Under the pieces are notes generated by a model. That model made no database searches, had not been told where the DNA came from, and saw only the letters and a list, made by a program, of their open reading frames with translations. Source: a virus. Taken from it: a stretch of 38,577 nt of DNA. The stretch spans positions 1-38,577 of the IMG/VR virus record IMGVR_UViG_3300037487_002484, one strand, 5' to 3'. Shown piece by piece: positions 22,248 to 31,029 of the stretch. Numbering within the stretch: the stretch's first letter is position 1; the number at the start of each line of letters is the position of its first letter. A program made the translations under genes and the position numbers.

Positions 22248-25200
22248 TTATACTGGATTAACCACAAACCATTGAACAAAGGAAGTATCTGATGCTCCAG
22301 TAGAGACGACCTTAAAGCTACCATTAGCTATAGTATTTACTGATACAATACCATTATTAATTGGTGTTCCATTAGTTAAAGGAGTAAGAAATATTTTTGA
22401 GGTTGTTTTACATGCAGTAGTATTTACTGTCACATTAGTAGTACGATTTAATTGAACTGATCCGACAGTTCCGTTTGCATTGCTATTAGCAGTAACAACT
22501 AAATTAGCTATTGAATTAACAGCCACTGCTGTACCTGTAGCTCCAAGTATCATAGTATTAGAATTTGAAACCTGTGCACCGCTACCAATTGCAATAGCAT
22601 TAGTTAAACTTCCACCAGTAGAATTAGAATTATCACCAATAAATATACATTGATTGTTACCGTCATGAGAAACTCCCGCAACTCTTCCTATAACAATATT
22701 ATATCCACCAGTAGTATTACCAGAAAATGCATTATAACCTATAACAATATTATCCCCACCAGTAGTATTAGAAGAAAGAGTAAGGGCACCAATTGCTATA
22801 TTATTAGTGCCACTAGTATTGGAAGAAAGCGCATAATATCCAACTGCTGTATTCTGCATCCCAGTAGTATTGGAATCTAAACTATGAGTACCAATTGCTG
22901 TGTTCCGTATCCCAGTAGTATTAGAATAAAGACTCTCAATACCAAAAGCTGTGTTATTACTACCAGTAGTATTTAAATAAAGGCTATAAGATCCAACCGC
23001 TGTATTATCTAAACCAGTAGTATTGGAATCTAAACTATGAGTACCAATTGCTGTGTTCCGTGTCCCAGTAGTATTAGAATAAAGACTCTCAATACCAAAA
23101 GCTGTGTTATTACTACCAGTAGTATTTAAATAAAGGCTATAAGATCCAACCGCTGTATTATCTAAACCAGTAGTATTGGAATCTAAACTATGAGTACCAA
23201 TTGCCGTATTTGCTCCACCAGTAGTATTGGAATTTAAACTATTAAAACCAACCGCTGTATTATCTAAACCAGTAGTATTAAAACCAAGTGCGTCAAAACC
23301 AACTGCTGTGTTTTGTATCCCAGTAGTATTTAATTCTAAACTAGAACCACCAACTGCTGTATTATTTCCACCAGTAGTATTTGATTTTAAACTATAAGTA
23401 CCAATTGCTATATTCTGTAGCCCAGTAGTATTAGAATTAAGTGCATAAGATCCAACTGCTGTATTATTTCCACCAGTAGTATTAGAATTAAGTGCATTAA
23501 AACCAAAAGCTGTGTTATTACTACCAGTAGTATTAAAACCAAGTGCGTCAAAACCAACTGCTGTGTTTTGTATCCCAGTAGTATTTAATTCTAAACTAGA
23601 ACCACCAACTGCTGTGTTCCGTGTCCCAGTAGTATTAGAATTAAGTGCATTAAAACCAAAAGCTGTGTTATTACTACCAGTAGTATTAAATTCTAAACTA
23701 GAAACACCAACTGCTGTATTCTGTAGCCCAGTAGTATTTAATTTTAAACTATAAGTACCAATTGCTATATTCTGTAGCCCAGTAGTATTAGAATTAAGTG
23801 CATAATATCCAACTGCTGTATTATCTAAACCAGTAGTATTTGATTGTAGGCTATAAGTACCAATTGCTGTATTATCTTCACCAGTAGTATTTGATTGTAG
23901 GCTATAAGCTCCAATAGCCGTGTTAGCATCGCCAGTAGTATTTAATTTTAAACTATAAGCTCCAATAGCCGTGTTAGCATCACCATTAGATATCACACTT
24001 CCCGTATTAATACCAACTGCTGTATTATTAAGACCAGTAGGAAGTGGTAAAGGAACTGAATTAGCACCAAAAAAGAAATTATTAGATATTATATCATTAT
24101 AAATAGGTATAGTATAAGGGGTAGCATAAGCAGCAGCCACATTAATACCGACTAATCCACTTGATAATCCCCCTAGATTAACTTGATTAGGTAAAGATGG
24201 ACTTGAACTAGATACCCAAAAAGGAGCACCAGGATTGTTTGGAACGTTATATAATTCAGAAGTATCAGTAAAATAAGCATATCTTTCCTGATCTTTTAAA
24301 ATATAAGTATTTGTTCCACCAAAAACAGAAACTGTAATATTAAAACCACCGGTAGTATTATTATAAATATCATATTTATTTACCTGTACAGGAGTAAAAT
24401 AAACATTAATATTATTAGATAAATTTCCAGAAAATATTATAATATTATTACTAGATTGAGCAGTAGTTAAAGTTATATTAAGACTTGCGGATACATCTAA
24501 TCCAAGTAATGAACCAGTACCAAAACTTAATCTTCCAATCCCAATAGCATTGTAATTAGCGCCACCAGTAATAAAAGTAGAATCTCCAGGAGCAAGACTT
24601 AAATTAGAAGCATTATTAATAGTGTAACCAGGAGGAGGTTGTAGAGTTAAAAGTCCACCAACTGTACTATTATTAATAACGCCAACTATAAATCCATCTA
24701 CAGGAGAAGGAAGAATAATATTATTAGTGCCGCCAGTATAACTAAGTATTGATCCACGATCACTAGGCTGAACTGTATAAGCATTTGTTATTACTATTTC
24801 AGGAAGATTAGTATTAATTTTTGAATTAGTTAATGAAGAAAGTCCATAACCTGATAAAGCATTAGCATTTGCACCTGAAGAACCTGTACCAAGTAATAAT
24901 ACTTTCCACATACCAGAAGCATCGCTATTATCACCTACTGTGCATTGATACAACTGACCAGATGAAATAGTAGCAAGAGAATTATCACTATTGTCATAAA
25001 TACTAAATGTAAGTTCCCCATTATTAAATACTTGAAATGTTCTACCTATTCCTACTAAATTAGCAGGTGGAAAAATAAACTTATTATTAATATTGCTAGT
25101 TGTCACATACATTTGTTGAGCAATTATAAACTGTGAATTTGAGTTATTTTCAGGCCATGCAAATGTAGAATCCGCATTTAAGTCAAAATACTGAAACCCA

Positions 25201-25256
25201 TACTGAGCAGAAGATAACGGAAATACTGAATAAGGATTGCTAAAACTAATTGTCAT
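22248..25256 (-). CDS. tail fibre / receptor-binding protein with 17-residue repeats, 1002 aa
   Basis: Residues 1-135 form a beta-rich anchor-like domain, 140-390 two related beta domains (ITNAYTVQPSDRGSIL; ITLTTAQSSNNIIIF). Residues about 410-869 comprise about 27 copies of a 17-residue repeat of the form N-T-A-[VIF]-G-x-x-[SA]-L-x-x-N-T-T-G-x-x, a beta-roll also seen in YadA-like heads and many phage fibres. The last 80 residues (KTTSKIFLTPLTNG, FVQWFVVNPV) look like a trimeric C-terminal tip. It probably trimerises and binds the host surface. The start overlaps the adaptor gene stop (ATGA at 25253-25256). Nearly identical repeat blocks point to recombination that changes its length. Confidence 0.85.
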   Translation of the reverse strand: MTISFSNPYSVFPLSSAQYGFQYFDLNADSTFAWPENNSNSQFIIAQQMYVTTSNINNKFIFPPANLVGIGRTFQVFNNGELTFSIYDNSDNSLATISSGQLYQCTVGDNSDASGMWKVLLLGTGSSGANANALSGYGLSSLTNSKINTNLPEIVITNAYTVQPSDRGSILSYTGGTNNIILPSPVDGFIVGVINNSTVGGLLTLQPPPGYTINNASNLSLAPGDSTFITGGANYNAIGIGRLSFGTGSLLGLDVSASLNITLTTAQSSNNIIIFSGNLSNNINVYFTPVQVNKYDIYNNTTGGFNITVSVFGGTNTYILKDQERYAYFTDTSELYNVPNNPGAPFWVSSSSPSLPNQVNLGGLSSGLVGINVAAAYATPYTIPIYNDIISNNFFFGANSVPLPLPTGLNNTAVGINTGSVISNGDANTAIGAYSLKLNTTGDANTAIGAYSLQSNTTGEDNTAIGTYSLQSNTTGLDNTAVGYYALNSNTTGLQNIAIGTYSLKLNTTGLQNTAVGVSSLEFNTTGSNNTAFGFNALNSNTTGTRNTAVGGSSLELNTTGIQNTAVGFDALGFNTTGSNNTAFGFNALNSNTTGGNNTAVGSYALNSNTTGLQNIAIGTYSLKSNTTGGNNTAVGGSSLELNTTGIQNTAVGFDALGFNTTGLDNTAVGFNSLNSNTTGGANTAIGTHSLDSNTTGLDNTAVGSYSLYLNTTGSNNTAFGIESLYSNTTGTRNTAIGTHSLDSNTTGLDNTAVGSYSLYLNTTGSNNTAFGIESLYSNTTGIRNTAIGTHSLDSNTTGMQNTAVGYYALSSNTSGTNNIAIGALTLSSNTTGGDNIVIGYNAFSGNTTGGYNIVIGRVAGVSHDGNNQCIFIGDNSNSTGGSLTNAIAIGSGAQVSNSNTMILGATGTAVAVNSIANLVVTANSNANGTVGSVQLNRTTNVTVNTTACKTTSKIFLTPLTNGTPINNGIVSVNTIANGSFKVVSTGASDTSFVQWFVVNPV
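22650..24031 (-). repeat. about 27 tandem 51-bp units encoding 17-residue fibre repeats
   Basis: The unit is 51 bp, and its most conserved stretch on the plus strand reads CCAGTAGTATT. A block of three units (153 bp, about 22.87-23.03 kb) is repeated almost exactly in the next 153 bp. A two-unit block encoding GGSSLEL then FDALGF also occurs twice. All copies keep the frame. Confidence 0.9.
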
Positions 25257-25906
25257 TGTAAACTCCTTGTAAAAAATCCTGAGGTTTTGCGCATTTGCTC
25301 TTCACGTTGATATTTAGTTAGAGTTTCGCTATATAGTTGATCATATTTAGTGCGTTCATCTGCCTTTTCATAAGGAATTGCCTCAAGTAAACAGCGATAA
25401 AGTAATAAATTATAAGCATTATTAGTGAGAGTATTAGTTGGTGTAAGTTCGCTAAGAGCTAGCGGTAATTGATAATATATTATCCTAGCCGGATACTCTT
25501 TATCAGGAGTAGGAGTTATAAGAAAATTATAAACATCAGCTTCGGCAATATATAATGGTTGAGCCAATACTGATTGATTTGGACTATATATATAACAATA
25601 ATCTAAAGATGCAGATTTAAGCGGAGTTAAGATATTATAAATCAGTGGTGTTGCAGGCGAAGCAGTAAAAATATAAAATGTAGATAAGTTTTTATAGTCT
25701 TGTGGTTTTGGAACAATTTGTTGGCCTATAACCAAATTAAAATCAACAGTAACTCGATCTTCAATAGATTTTAAATCAAGCGCAATTGCTTGTTGAGCAT
25801 TAGATATAAATCTTGGTATTTCATTGGTAAGGGACAATGAAGAATTCTGCATATATTGCTGTATATCATTGACCAGTCCAAAATAATCATTTTGAGCTAG
25901 CGGCAT
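25253..25906 (-). CDS. head-tail adaptor, SU10-like, 217 aa
   Basis: Resembles the adaptor proteins that link portal to tail in podoviruses such as SU10. N-terminal helices (YFGLVNDIQQYMQNSS; IPRFISNAQQAIALDLK), a beta-rich middle (VIGQQIVPKPQDY), then a helical C-terminus with the family-like run LLYRCLLEAIPYEKADERTK and YQREEQMRKTSGFFTRS. Size fits (adaptors are about 200-230 aa). Its place between connector and fibre agrees. It would form a ring under the portal. Confidence 0.7.
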   Translation of the reverse strand: MPLAQNDYFGLVNDIQQYMQNSSLSLTNEIPRFISNAQQAIALDLKSIEDRVTVDFNLVIGQQIVPKPQDYKNLSTFYIFTASPATPLIYNILTPLKSASLDYCYIYSPNQSVLAQPLYIAEADVYNFLITPTPDKEYPARIIYYQLPLALSELTPTNTLTNNAYNLLLYRCLLEAIPYEKADERTKYDQLYSETLTKYQREEQMRKTSGFFTRSLQ

Positions 25907-25926
25907 AGTCGTCTCCTACTTTCCTC

Positions 25927-26637
25927 CTACTCTTGGCAAAGTACATTAGTGTAACCTCCGTCACTATTTATACCTGCATTATTCATTATTATGAATTTTA
26001 CACTTTTATTAATTTTTTGGGAATTAAAAGTTGAAAAATTAACGTTTTGCAAGATAGCAGAAGCATTAGTATTATTTGCTCCAGGTTGTAATATTATATA
26101 AAGCGGTGTTCCATTTAATCCACCTCGAATAGTTCCAATATTTACTCCGCCAACTATTATAAAATTTCCACTAACAATTACCGACCCACCGTTTATAACA
26201 GTTAAATTATCTTCTAAAGTTACATTATCATAAATAAGCACTTGTAAAATACCTGTACTTAAATCTGTAATAGCATTTGCTTGAGATATAGTGATGTTAG
26301 GATTAATAATTACTGGTGAGCCACCAATAGTATAGATTACAGTGTTGCCAGTATTATTAAGTGTTATAGCCTCAGTAGGTTGTACATAAAAAGGACGAGG
26401 AATATTTACTGGAAATGGATCACCAGGTAATGCTAATACTTTTCCTTGAGGATTTGGCTCAGTTAAGAAATCTTTATGAACATAAAATCCATTAAAAGTT
26501 AAAGTATTACCATACCACTCATATTGTTTTCTTAAATCATAATGCATAATCTTAAAGCCAGATATATCACATTTAGCAGTAGGATGATGATTCCTAAAAG
26601 AATAAGGTTGATATCGACGATTTTTCTTATATTTCAT
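25927..26637 (-). CDS. structural protein with conserved N-terminus, 236 aa
   Basis: Start overlaps the end of the connector gene (ATGA). Residues 20-60 (KCDISGFKIMHYDLRKQYEW then VHKDFLTEPNPQGK) resemble a short segment I recall from podovirus tail-region proteins, where a C-x-x-C pair precedes D-L-R-K and H-x-D-F-x-x-x-x-P-Q; here the second Cys is Ser, so zinc binding is unlikely. The rest is a beta-rich, Asn/Ile/Gly-rich helix-like fold (GGSPVIINPNITISQ; GGSVIVSGNFIIVGG), perhaps a tail-spike-like or coat-decorating element. Function unknown. Confidence 0.55.
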   Translation of the reverse strand: MKYKKNRRYQPYSFRNHHPTAKCDISGFKIMHYDLRKQYEWYGNTLTFNGFYVHKDFLTEPNPQGKVLALPGDPFPVNIPRPFYVQPTEAITLNNTGNTVIYTIGGSPVIINPNITISQANAITDLSTGILQVLIYDNVTLEDNLTVINGGSVIVSGNFIIVGGVNIGTIRGGLNGTPLYIILQPGANNTNASAILQNVNFSTFNSQKINKSVKFIIMNNAGINSDGGYTNVLCQE

Positions 26638-27704
26638 AAATTAAACTGAAAAATATATGGTGCATGTTCAGTATCTTCTTGTTCAATATCCTCCATAGAT
26701 TTTTCAGCTAATTGCATTAAATTAACCATTTTATCAGGCGATATTTCGATACCCATTATTTTATCCTTCTGGGCAAATTTAAGAGCTAAATTTGCACATA
26801 AAGCCTCATAAAATCTATTAGGAATATTAATTACATCTGTTAAATTAATAATCTTTGGATTGAGTATTTTTAAGTTGAGAATAAGATAAGGATAATCAGG
26901 TTTACCATCAGGAACTGGCCATAAAGTAATTGAAGGGTTAGTATCTCTATTAAATAAATAACTTGAAACACTTCCTGTTAAATCTTTAGTTGCTATCCCT
27001 AAATATTGACTGCGACTGAGTAAGCTAATTTGTCTTGAGATATTATGTGTGCAGAAATAAATCTCTTGAATATTTAATATATCACCGCCAGTCTCTCTAA
27101 TTCTCCAAGCAAAAGCGAATTGAGCTACTTTATTAACAAGCCATACTTGTTGCCCTTGCGTATAAGTTTGAGATCCTGGCGCAATTACTGTAGTCCAAAT
27201 GTCATTAATATAATTATAAACATTTATCGCATATTCAATAATAAGATTATATTGAGTAGTAACATTTGCCTGAATACCTATATAATCTATAGCAAAACCA
27301 TCATTGTCATATTGAAACTTAATCCACCCATTTGGCGAGTTTTGAATACAAGCAGTATTAGGGTTACCGTCAAATGCATTCTCAGCAACACCAGAATCAG
27401 AACTCGCCGCTCCTCCAAGTTGTCTTATAATCTTCGCAACAGATACTTCGCGCTCAGGAAGGTCAGCAGTGCCTATCGGTAATTGGTAGCTTTTCTGACT
27501 TGCTACAAGATTAACCATAAACGGTTGAATACTATAAAGATTATTATATCTTGCCCAATCAGTAAGTAAGATATTTAAAGAATTTATTGCACTATTAAGA
27601 GGATTTCCAACTAATTCAGGTAGACTTAAACCGATACGTTCAAAAGACTCTATAATAACCTCATTTGCCGTTACATTTATAAAAGGATTTAGGGTAATTG
27701 CCAT
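26634..27704 (-). CDS. tail connector (P22 gp4-like) with inserted discoidin-like domain, 356 aa
   Basis: The two ends fit the podovirus connector: residues 1-90 (NVTANEVIIESFERIGLS, NSLNILLTDWARYNNLYS, SYQLPIG) and 220-356 (QISLLSRSQYLGIATKDLTG, ITLWPVPDG, ALCANLALKFAQKD). Between them, about 92-218, lies an insertion with the hallmarks of an F5/8 type C (discoidin) carbohydrate-binding fold: AENAFDGNPNTAC, GWIKFQYD, IDYIGIQ, a central W-x-x-V, and WRIRETGGDIL then EIYF. Connectors join portal to tail hub; a sugar-binding insert in one would be unusual and could bind host surface glycans or decorate the tail. Connector identity fairly sure, insert by pattern. Confidence 0.7.
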   Translation of the reverse strand: MAITLNPFINVTANEVIIESFERIGLSLPELVGNPLNSAINSLNILLTDWARYNNLYSIQPFMVNLVASQKSYQLPIGTADLPEREVSVAKIIRQLGGAASSDSGVAENAFDGNPNTACIQNSPNGWIKFQYDNDGFAIDYIGIQANVTTQYNLIIEYAINVYNYINDIWTTVIAPGSQTYTQGQQVWLVNKVAQFAFAWRIRETGGDILNIQEIYFCTHNISRQISLLSRSQYLGIATKDLTGSVSSYLFNRDTNPSITLWPVPDGKPDYPYLILNLKILNPKIINLTDVINIPNRFYEALCANLALKFAQKDKIMGIEISPDKMVNLMQLAEKSMEDIEQEDTEHAPYIFQFNL

Positions 27705-27715
27705 TTAACCCTCCT

Positions 27716-28405
27716 TTATAACGTTCCTTGTTGAGCCATAAATGCTTGAAATGTAGGAGCTGTCCCTGAATTAATCACAAATCTAATTGCATAAACAGGT
27801 GCTGCAAAATTTAAATATTGTGAAGTAGTTAGAGCAGCAACTACTGTACCTGTACCTGTATTTCCTCCAGGTGCTATTATGGGAACATTAAGCCAATTAT
27901 TTGTAGAATCAAATGTTGGTAAGGAAGTGTAGTTTTCAAAAGGAAATAATGTATATTGTAAATCATAATTTATTGTTCCTCCTATAACAGTTTGTACTGC
28001 CCATTGAGCTTTTGTAACATTCATTGACATTTTAAAAGGAATAGATTGAGCTGAAATACCAAAACCAACGCTCATAGCAGTAATATTTCCGTTAGTAGTC
28101 AAAGAAGTTATCGTACTATAATATTGAATTGAAGTTACTGTGTTATTATTAGATCCAGCTAAAACTTCAGTAACTATATTTCCAAATACATCATTACCAA
28201 CAATAGTAACATTAGTTGCTGAATTATTTGCAATAGAGGTAAAAGTAACTTTTCTATTCCACTCAGGAGTAGATACAACAATATTAGCATCTGCATTAAA
28301 AGCAGCATAATTAAGTATTAATGTTCCAGATCCTGTTCTGCTTTGAGTAGCAGCATAAAAGCTAGTATTATCAACTAAATAGCTATTAAGTACTTGAATC
28401 TTCAT
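27716..28405 (-). CDS. beta-rich structural protein, 229 aa
   Basis: I chose ATG 28405 (preceded by CGGAGA); a TTG one codon earlier is not needed. Beta-rich, Asn/Thr-rich. It shares a core with the next gene upstream: a strand, then N-x-x-T-x-x-G-N-D-x-x-G-N-x-x-T-E and a following Ser/Thr-rich stretch, so the two are paralogues. I know this pattern from phage virion proteins next to the major capsid. Probably a minor head or tail protein. Exact role unknown. Confidence 0.6.
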   Translation of the reverse strand: MKIQVLNSYLVDNTSFYAATQSRTGSGTLILNYAAFNADANIVVSTPEWNRKVTFTSIANNSATNVTIVGNDVFGNIVTEVLAGSNNNTVTSIQYYSTITSLTTNGNITAMSVGFGISAQSIPFKMSMNVTKAQWAVQTVIGGTINYDLQYTLFPFENYTSLPTFDSTNNWLNVPIIAPGGNTGTGTVVAALTTSQYLNFAAPVYAIRFVINSGTAPTFQAFMAQQGTL

Positions 28406-28420
28406 CAATAAATCTCCGTT

Positions 28421-29227
28421 TTAGTTATAAGGAGCTGCGTATTGAGGTACTCCATAAACAGTTGTATAAGTTTGTTGACTTACTTCAAAAGGAAGTGCTT
28501 CCATAATCCATGCTACAGAAAATCTTTTAATACCATCAATAGTAAGAGAGGTTAAATTAACAGTCCCTCTAACATCTCCAGTAATTGCTGTTGCAGGATT
28601 TGTAATATCTGCCACTGTATAAAGAGCACCAATTGCACCAAATACATTTCCTGTTCCATAATTACCCGTACCCATAATTCTATTAACATTATCTAATACG
28701 TAAGGAAGACCGATAATGCCACTTGTACCTATAGATACAACAGAAGAAGTTGCACCGGCTGCCCAAACTCTAGTAACTCCTGCAAAAGCTTTTTTACCAG
28801 AAGTAGTAGCACCATAAACAGCAGAAATTTGTTCAGTCATAAATACATTATCTTCATCAAATCCCCATACAGTAAAAATAGTAGTACCTGAAAATGAGCC
28901 TAAGGTAATAGTTACTGCGCGTGGAATGTCAAAAAAATAAATTGTATCCGTTGTATTAGTAAACACATTATAAACACCAGGTACTGCTGTTACACCGGCT
29001 CCAGCCGTAAGAGATATATATGAAGCACTAGTTGGAGCTGCTACTGCTGCTGCTAAATTATTATTAGTATTAACTAAAGGAACAACAGAAATACAACCTA
29101 ATTGAGGTTGTGGTACACCCACTTGTTCACCATTTAATGTATTTGCTTGTACTTTTCCTATACTAATAGAAGGACTAAATTGTACAGTTTGATAAACTTT
29201 ATTTTGTGTAGTTAATGAAAAAACCAT
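28421..29227 (-). CDS. beta-rich structural protein, 268 aa
   Basis: The start is ATG 29227, preceded by AGAGGG; the frame is open further upstream into the capsid gene, but those residues are unlike phage structural sequence. The core (IPRAVTITLGSFSGTTIFTV, WGFDEDNVFMTEQIS, SGKKAFAGVTRVW, VSIGTSG) is related to the 229-aa gene just downstream. Beta-rich, low in charge, probably virion surface or neck. Follows the major capsid by 17 bp in the same operon. Confidence 0.6.
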   Translation of the reverse strand: MVFSLTTQNKVYQTVQFSPSISIGKVQANTLNGEQVGVPQPQLGCISVVPLVNTNNNLAAAVAAPTSASYISLTAGAGVTAVPGVYNVFTNTTDTIYFFDIPRAVTITLGSFSGTTIFTVWGFDEDNVFMTEQISAVYGATTSGKKAFAGVTRVWAAGATSSVVSIGTSGIIGLPYVLDNVNRIMGTGNYGTGNVFGAIGALYTVADITNPATAITGDVRGTVNLTSLTIDGIKRFSVAWIMEALPFEVSQQTYTTVYGVPQYAAPYN

Positions 29228-29243
29228 TATAACCCTCTTTAAA

Positions 29244-30146
29244 TTAGAAACCTTGACAACAAATAGTTGATCTAGCATTAGATGGACCACTTGAATAACG
29301 ATCAAAACCACCCATACCAACAGTTCTATTTTTTTCATCCATCCATGAAGATACTTCAGCCATATTTTTCTCATAGAAAAGCAATCCGTTTGGACATGTT
29401 GTAAATAAGAAGAATGAGTTAGGATTAGTTAAGTAAGGATTAACCACGTAACCACCTTTTACAAATCCTTGATGATATACAACACCGATATCGCGATTAG
29501 CAGTACCAGGACGTTCAGCATTAAATAACACTCGAGCCACGTCATATTGAAGAGTTGGTGAACAAAGTAATTTGTCACCTTCATAATTCAATACTTTACC
29601 AGCAGCATCAGGTAATGTCTGAGCAATTGTGATCATATCTGTAAGAGCTGTCTCACTAAAAGTAGCAGGAGAAAGAACATTAGAATATACACCAACTGCT
29701 GTTGGATGTTGAGTTGATGCAAATGCTTGACCATCACCGATTGGATTAGTATTATTAAACGCAAAATTAAATACGTTAGTAGCATTTACGTCACGAGTTA
29801 ATACTAAAGAAGCTTTAATTTGCTCCCCAGCGTTCGGAAATTCATCAGTATATAAATTATCGTCGATTGATTCAAAAGTGAACTCAATAGCAGAAGAAAA
29901 GCTTGTATGATCATATTGAGTTTTATTGATAATAAAGTTAGTTTGTAGTTCATATGCTTCACCTTCGTTCATTGCTTTCGCATATCCCATTGGTGCATAT
30001 TCAACAACTATATCAAATGCTTTTTTAGTTGGAACTAGCTTAAAATATTTTTTATATAAACTTTCATAATACTTAGCATCACATAATACTAAGCTTAATC
30101 CAGGCCACATAAAATTTATAATTTGCGATCTTGTTACTTGTGCCAT
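29244..30146 (-). CDS. major capsid protein (HK97-fold type), 300 aa
   Basis: Ribosome site AAAGGAGAT before ATG 30146. N-terminal helix (QIINFMWPGLSLVLCDAKYY) and an alpha/beta pattern with a likely E-loop region (MGYAKAMNEGEAYELQTNF), a long middle domain (IGDGQAFASTQHPTAVG) and a C-terminal domain (LLFYEKNMAEVSSWMDEK, GGFDRYSSGPSNARSTICCQ). Length and place (after scaffold and decoration genes, before neck genes) support this. Probably the main shell subunit; an adjacent promoter at 30869-30897 would drive strong expression. The assignment rests on order and fold pattern. Confidence 0.75.
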   Translation of the reverse strand: MAQVTRSQIINFMWPGLSLVLCDAKYYESLYKKYFKLVPTKKAFDIVVEYAPMGYAKAMNEGEAYELQTNFIINKTQYDHTSFSSAIEFTFESIDDNLYTDEFPNAGEQIKASLVLTRDVNATNVFNFAFNNTNPIGDGQAFASTQHPTAVGVYSNVLSPATFSETALTDMITIAQTLPDAAGKVLNYEGDKLLCSPTLQYDVARVLFNAERPGTANRDIGVVYHQGFVKGGYVVNPYLTNPNSFFLFTTCPNGLLFYEKNMAEVSSWMDEKNRTVGMGGFDRYSSGPSNARSTICCQGF

Positions 30147-30173
30147 TTAAATATCTCCTTTTAAATGTTTTAA

Positions 30174-30821
30174 TTATATTGTTAATGATGGGTAGCAAAT
30201 GCTTGCGTTGATTTTTACCAACACATTATTATTTATAGTGTTCCATTCATTGCCATTGTTTGGTGATAAATTAATCACTTGAAAATTTGTTGTAGCAGCA
30301 GTGCCAGTTGTTAGTTGTCTAATCTTGGCTGTTGAATAACCTGTTGAAATATTACCGGAACCTGCTGAAGAACCAGATTGAATTGAAAAGTTTGCTCCAT
30401 CAAATAAACTTGTTACTGGAAAACCAGTAGGCATATCTATTGGATTTGATTGCATATTATATAAAGTATTTATATCAACCTGAACGGCAACATATGTTTG
30501 CACACCTGTAGGTTTAATTGTATTTGCTGCCCAATATTGTTGGATTGTTGTTGGAATTACTCCTTGATTTGCACTTGGTGCAACTATTCCTGTACCACCT
30601 GTTGTAAAATCTTTAAATGCTCTTGCTGAACCAAGTATTCTATCATTAGTTGCACCAATAGTAATTGTACCAGAGTTTGTTGCTACTGTTACTGGACTTC
30701 CTACAAAAATGCTTGCATTATATCCGCTTGCTATAGGATACCATAAGAAATTTGCTGAATAAGGATGATCAGCAAAAGATTTTACTGGATTCATTCCCTG
30801 ATTTTGATTATAAGCTACCAT
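30174..30821 (-). CDS. capsid decoration-like protein, 215 aa
   Basis: First gene after the promoter at 30869-30897, with ribosome site AAAGGAG, and directly before the major capsid gene. Beta-rich, small and neutral: NSGTITIGATNDRILGSARA, TYVAVQVDINTLYNMQSNPI, and a Thr/Ser/Gly-rich C-terminal part. Phage head decoration or cement proteins have this composition and place. No clear family match. Confidence 0.55.
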   Translation of the reverse strand: MVAYNQNQGMNPVKSFADHPYSANFLWYPIASGYNASIFVGSPVTVATNSGTITIGATNDRILGSARAFKDFTTGGTGIVAPSANQGVIPTTIQQYWAANTIKPTGVQTYVAVQVDINTLYNMQSNPIDMPTGFPVTSLFDGANFSIQSGSSAGSGNISTGYSTAKIRQLTTGTAATTNFQVINLSPNNGNEWNTINNNVLVKINASICYPSLTI

Positions 30822-30868
30822 GTTAGTTATCTCCTTTAATTAATATAAGTTTTCCGACCTATATTAAT

Positions 30869-30897
30869 ATTGTAGGTAACTAACAAAGATATGTCAA
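30869..30897 (-). promoter_or_regulatory. near-consensus sigma-70 promoter for the capsid operon
   Basis: On the minus strand TTGACA (30892-30897), exactly 17 bp, then TACAAT (30869-30874); 11 of 12 bases match consensus. The start site would be near 30862, giving a leader of about 40 nt before ATG 30821. Best promoter seen in the phage cluster. Confidence 0.75.
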
Positions 30898-30990
30898 AAA
30901 TTTGTAATAACAGTTAATTTCTTGAGAAATAAAGAAAAAATAAAGAATAAAATGTTTTGATTTAAACTATAATTTGTTTATAAAGAAACA

Positions 30991-31027
30991 TAGGAAATTT
31001 TAATGGATGCGCCGTTAAAATTTCCTA
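30991..31027 (-). terminator. 13-bp-stem hairpin after the pre-capsid genes
   Basis: TAGGAAATTTTAA (30991-31003) pairs perfectly with TTAAAATTTCCTA (31015-31027) around an 11-nt loop. It begins two bases past the stop of the gene at 31030-31557. The stem is AT-rich and the following U-run is broken, so it may be an attenuator or RNA-processing site as well as a terminator. Confidence 0.6.
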
Positions 31028-31029
31028 AA

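Noticed and set aside
22650-23754. Plus-strand open frames across the fibre repeat array
   Set aside because: They are reverse-frame shadows of the repeats, with no ribosome sites and highly repetitive translation.
22650-24031. Regular 51-bp repeats that could be read as a CRISPR-like array
   Set aside because: Units are in one long open frame and multiples of three, with codon-level variation and no unique spacers; they encode fibre repeats.
28421-29374. Longer start for the post-capsid gene at 29374, inside the capsid gene
   Set aside because: The added residues do not look like structural protein and the ATG at 29227 has a good ribosome site (AGAGGG).
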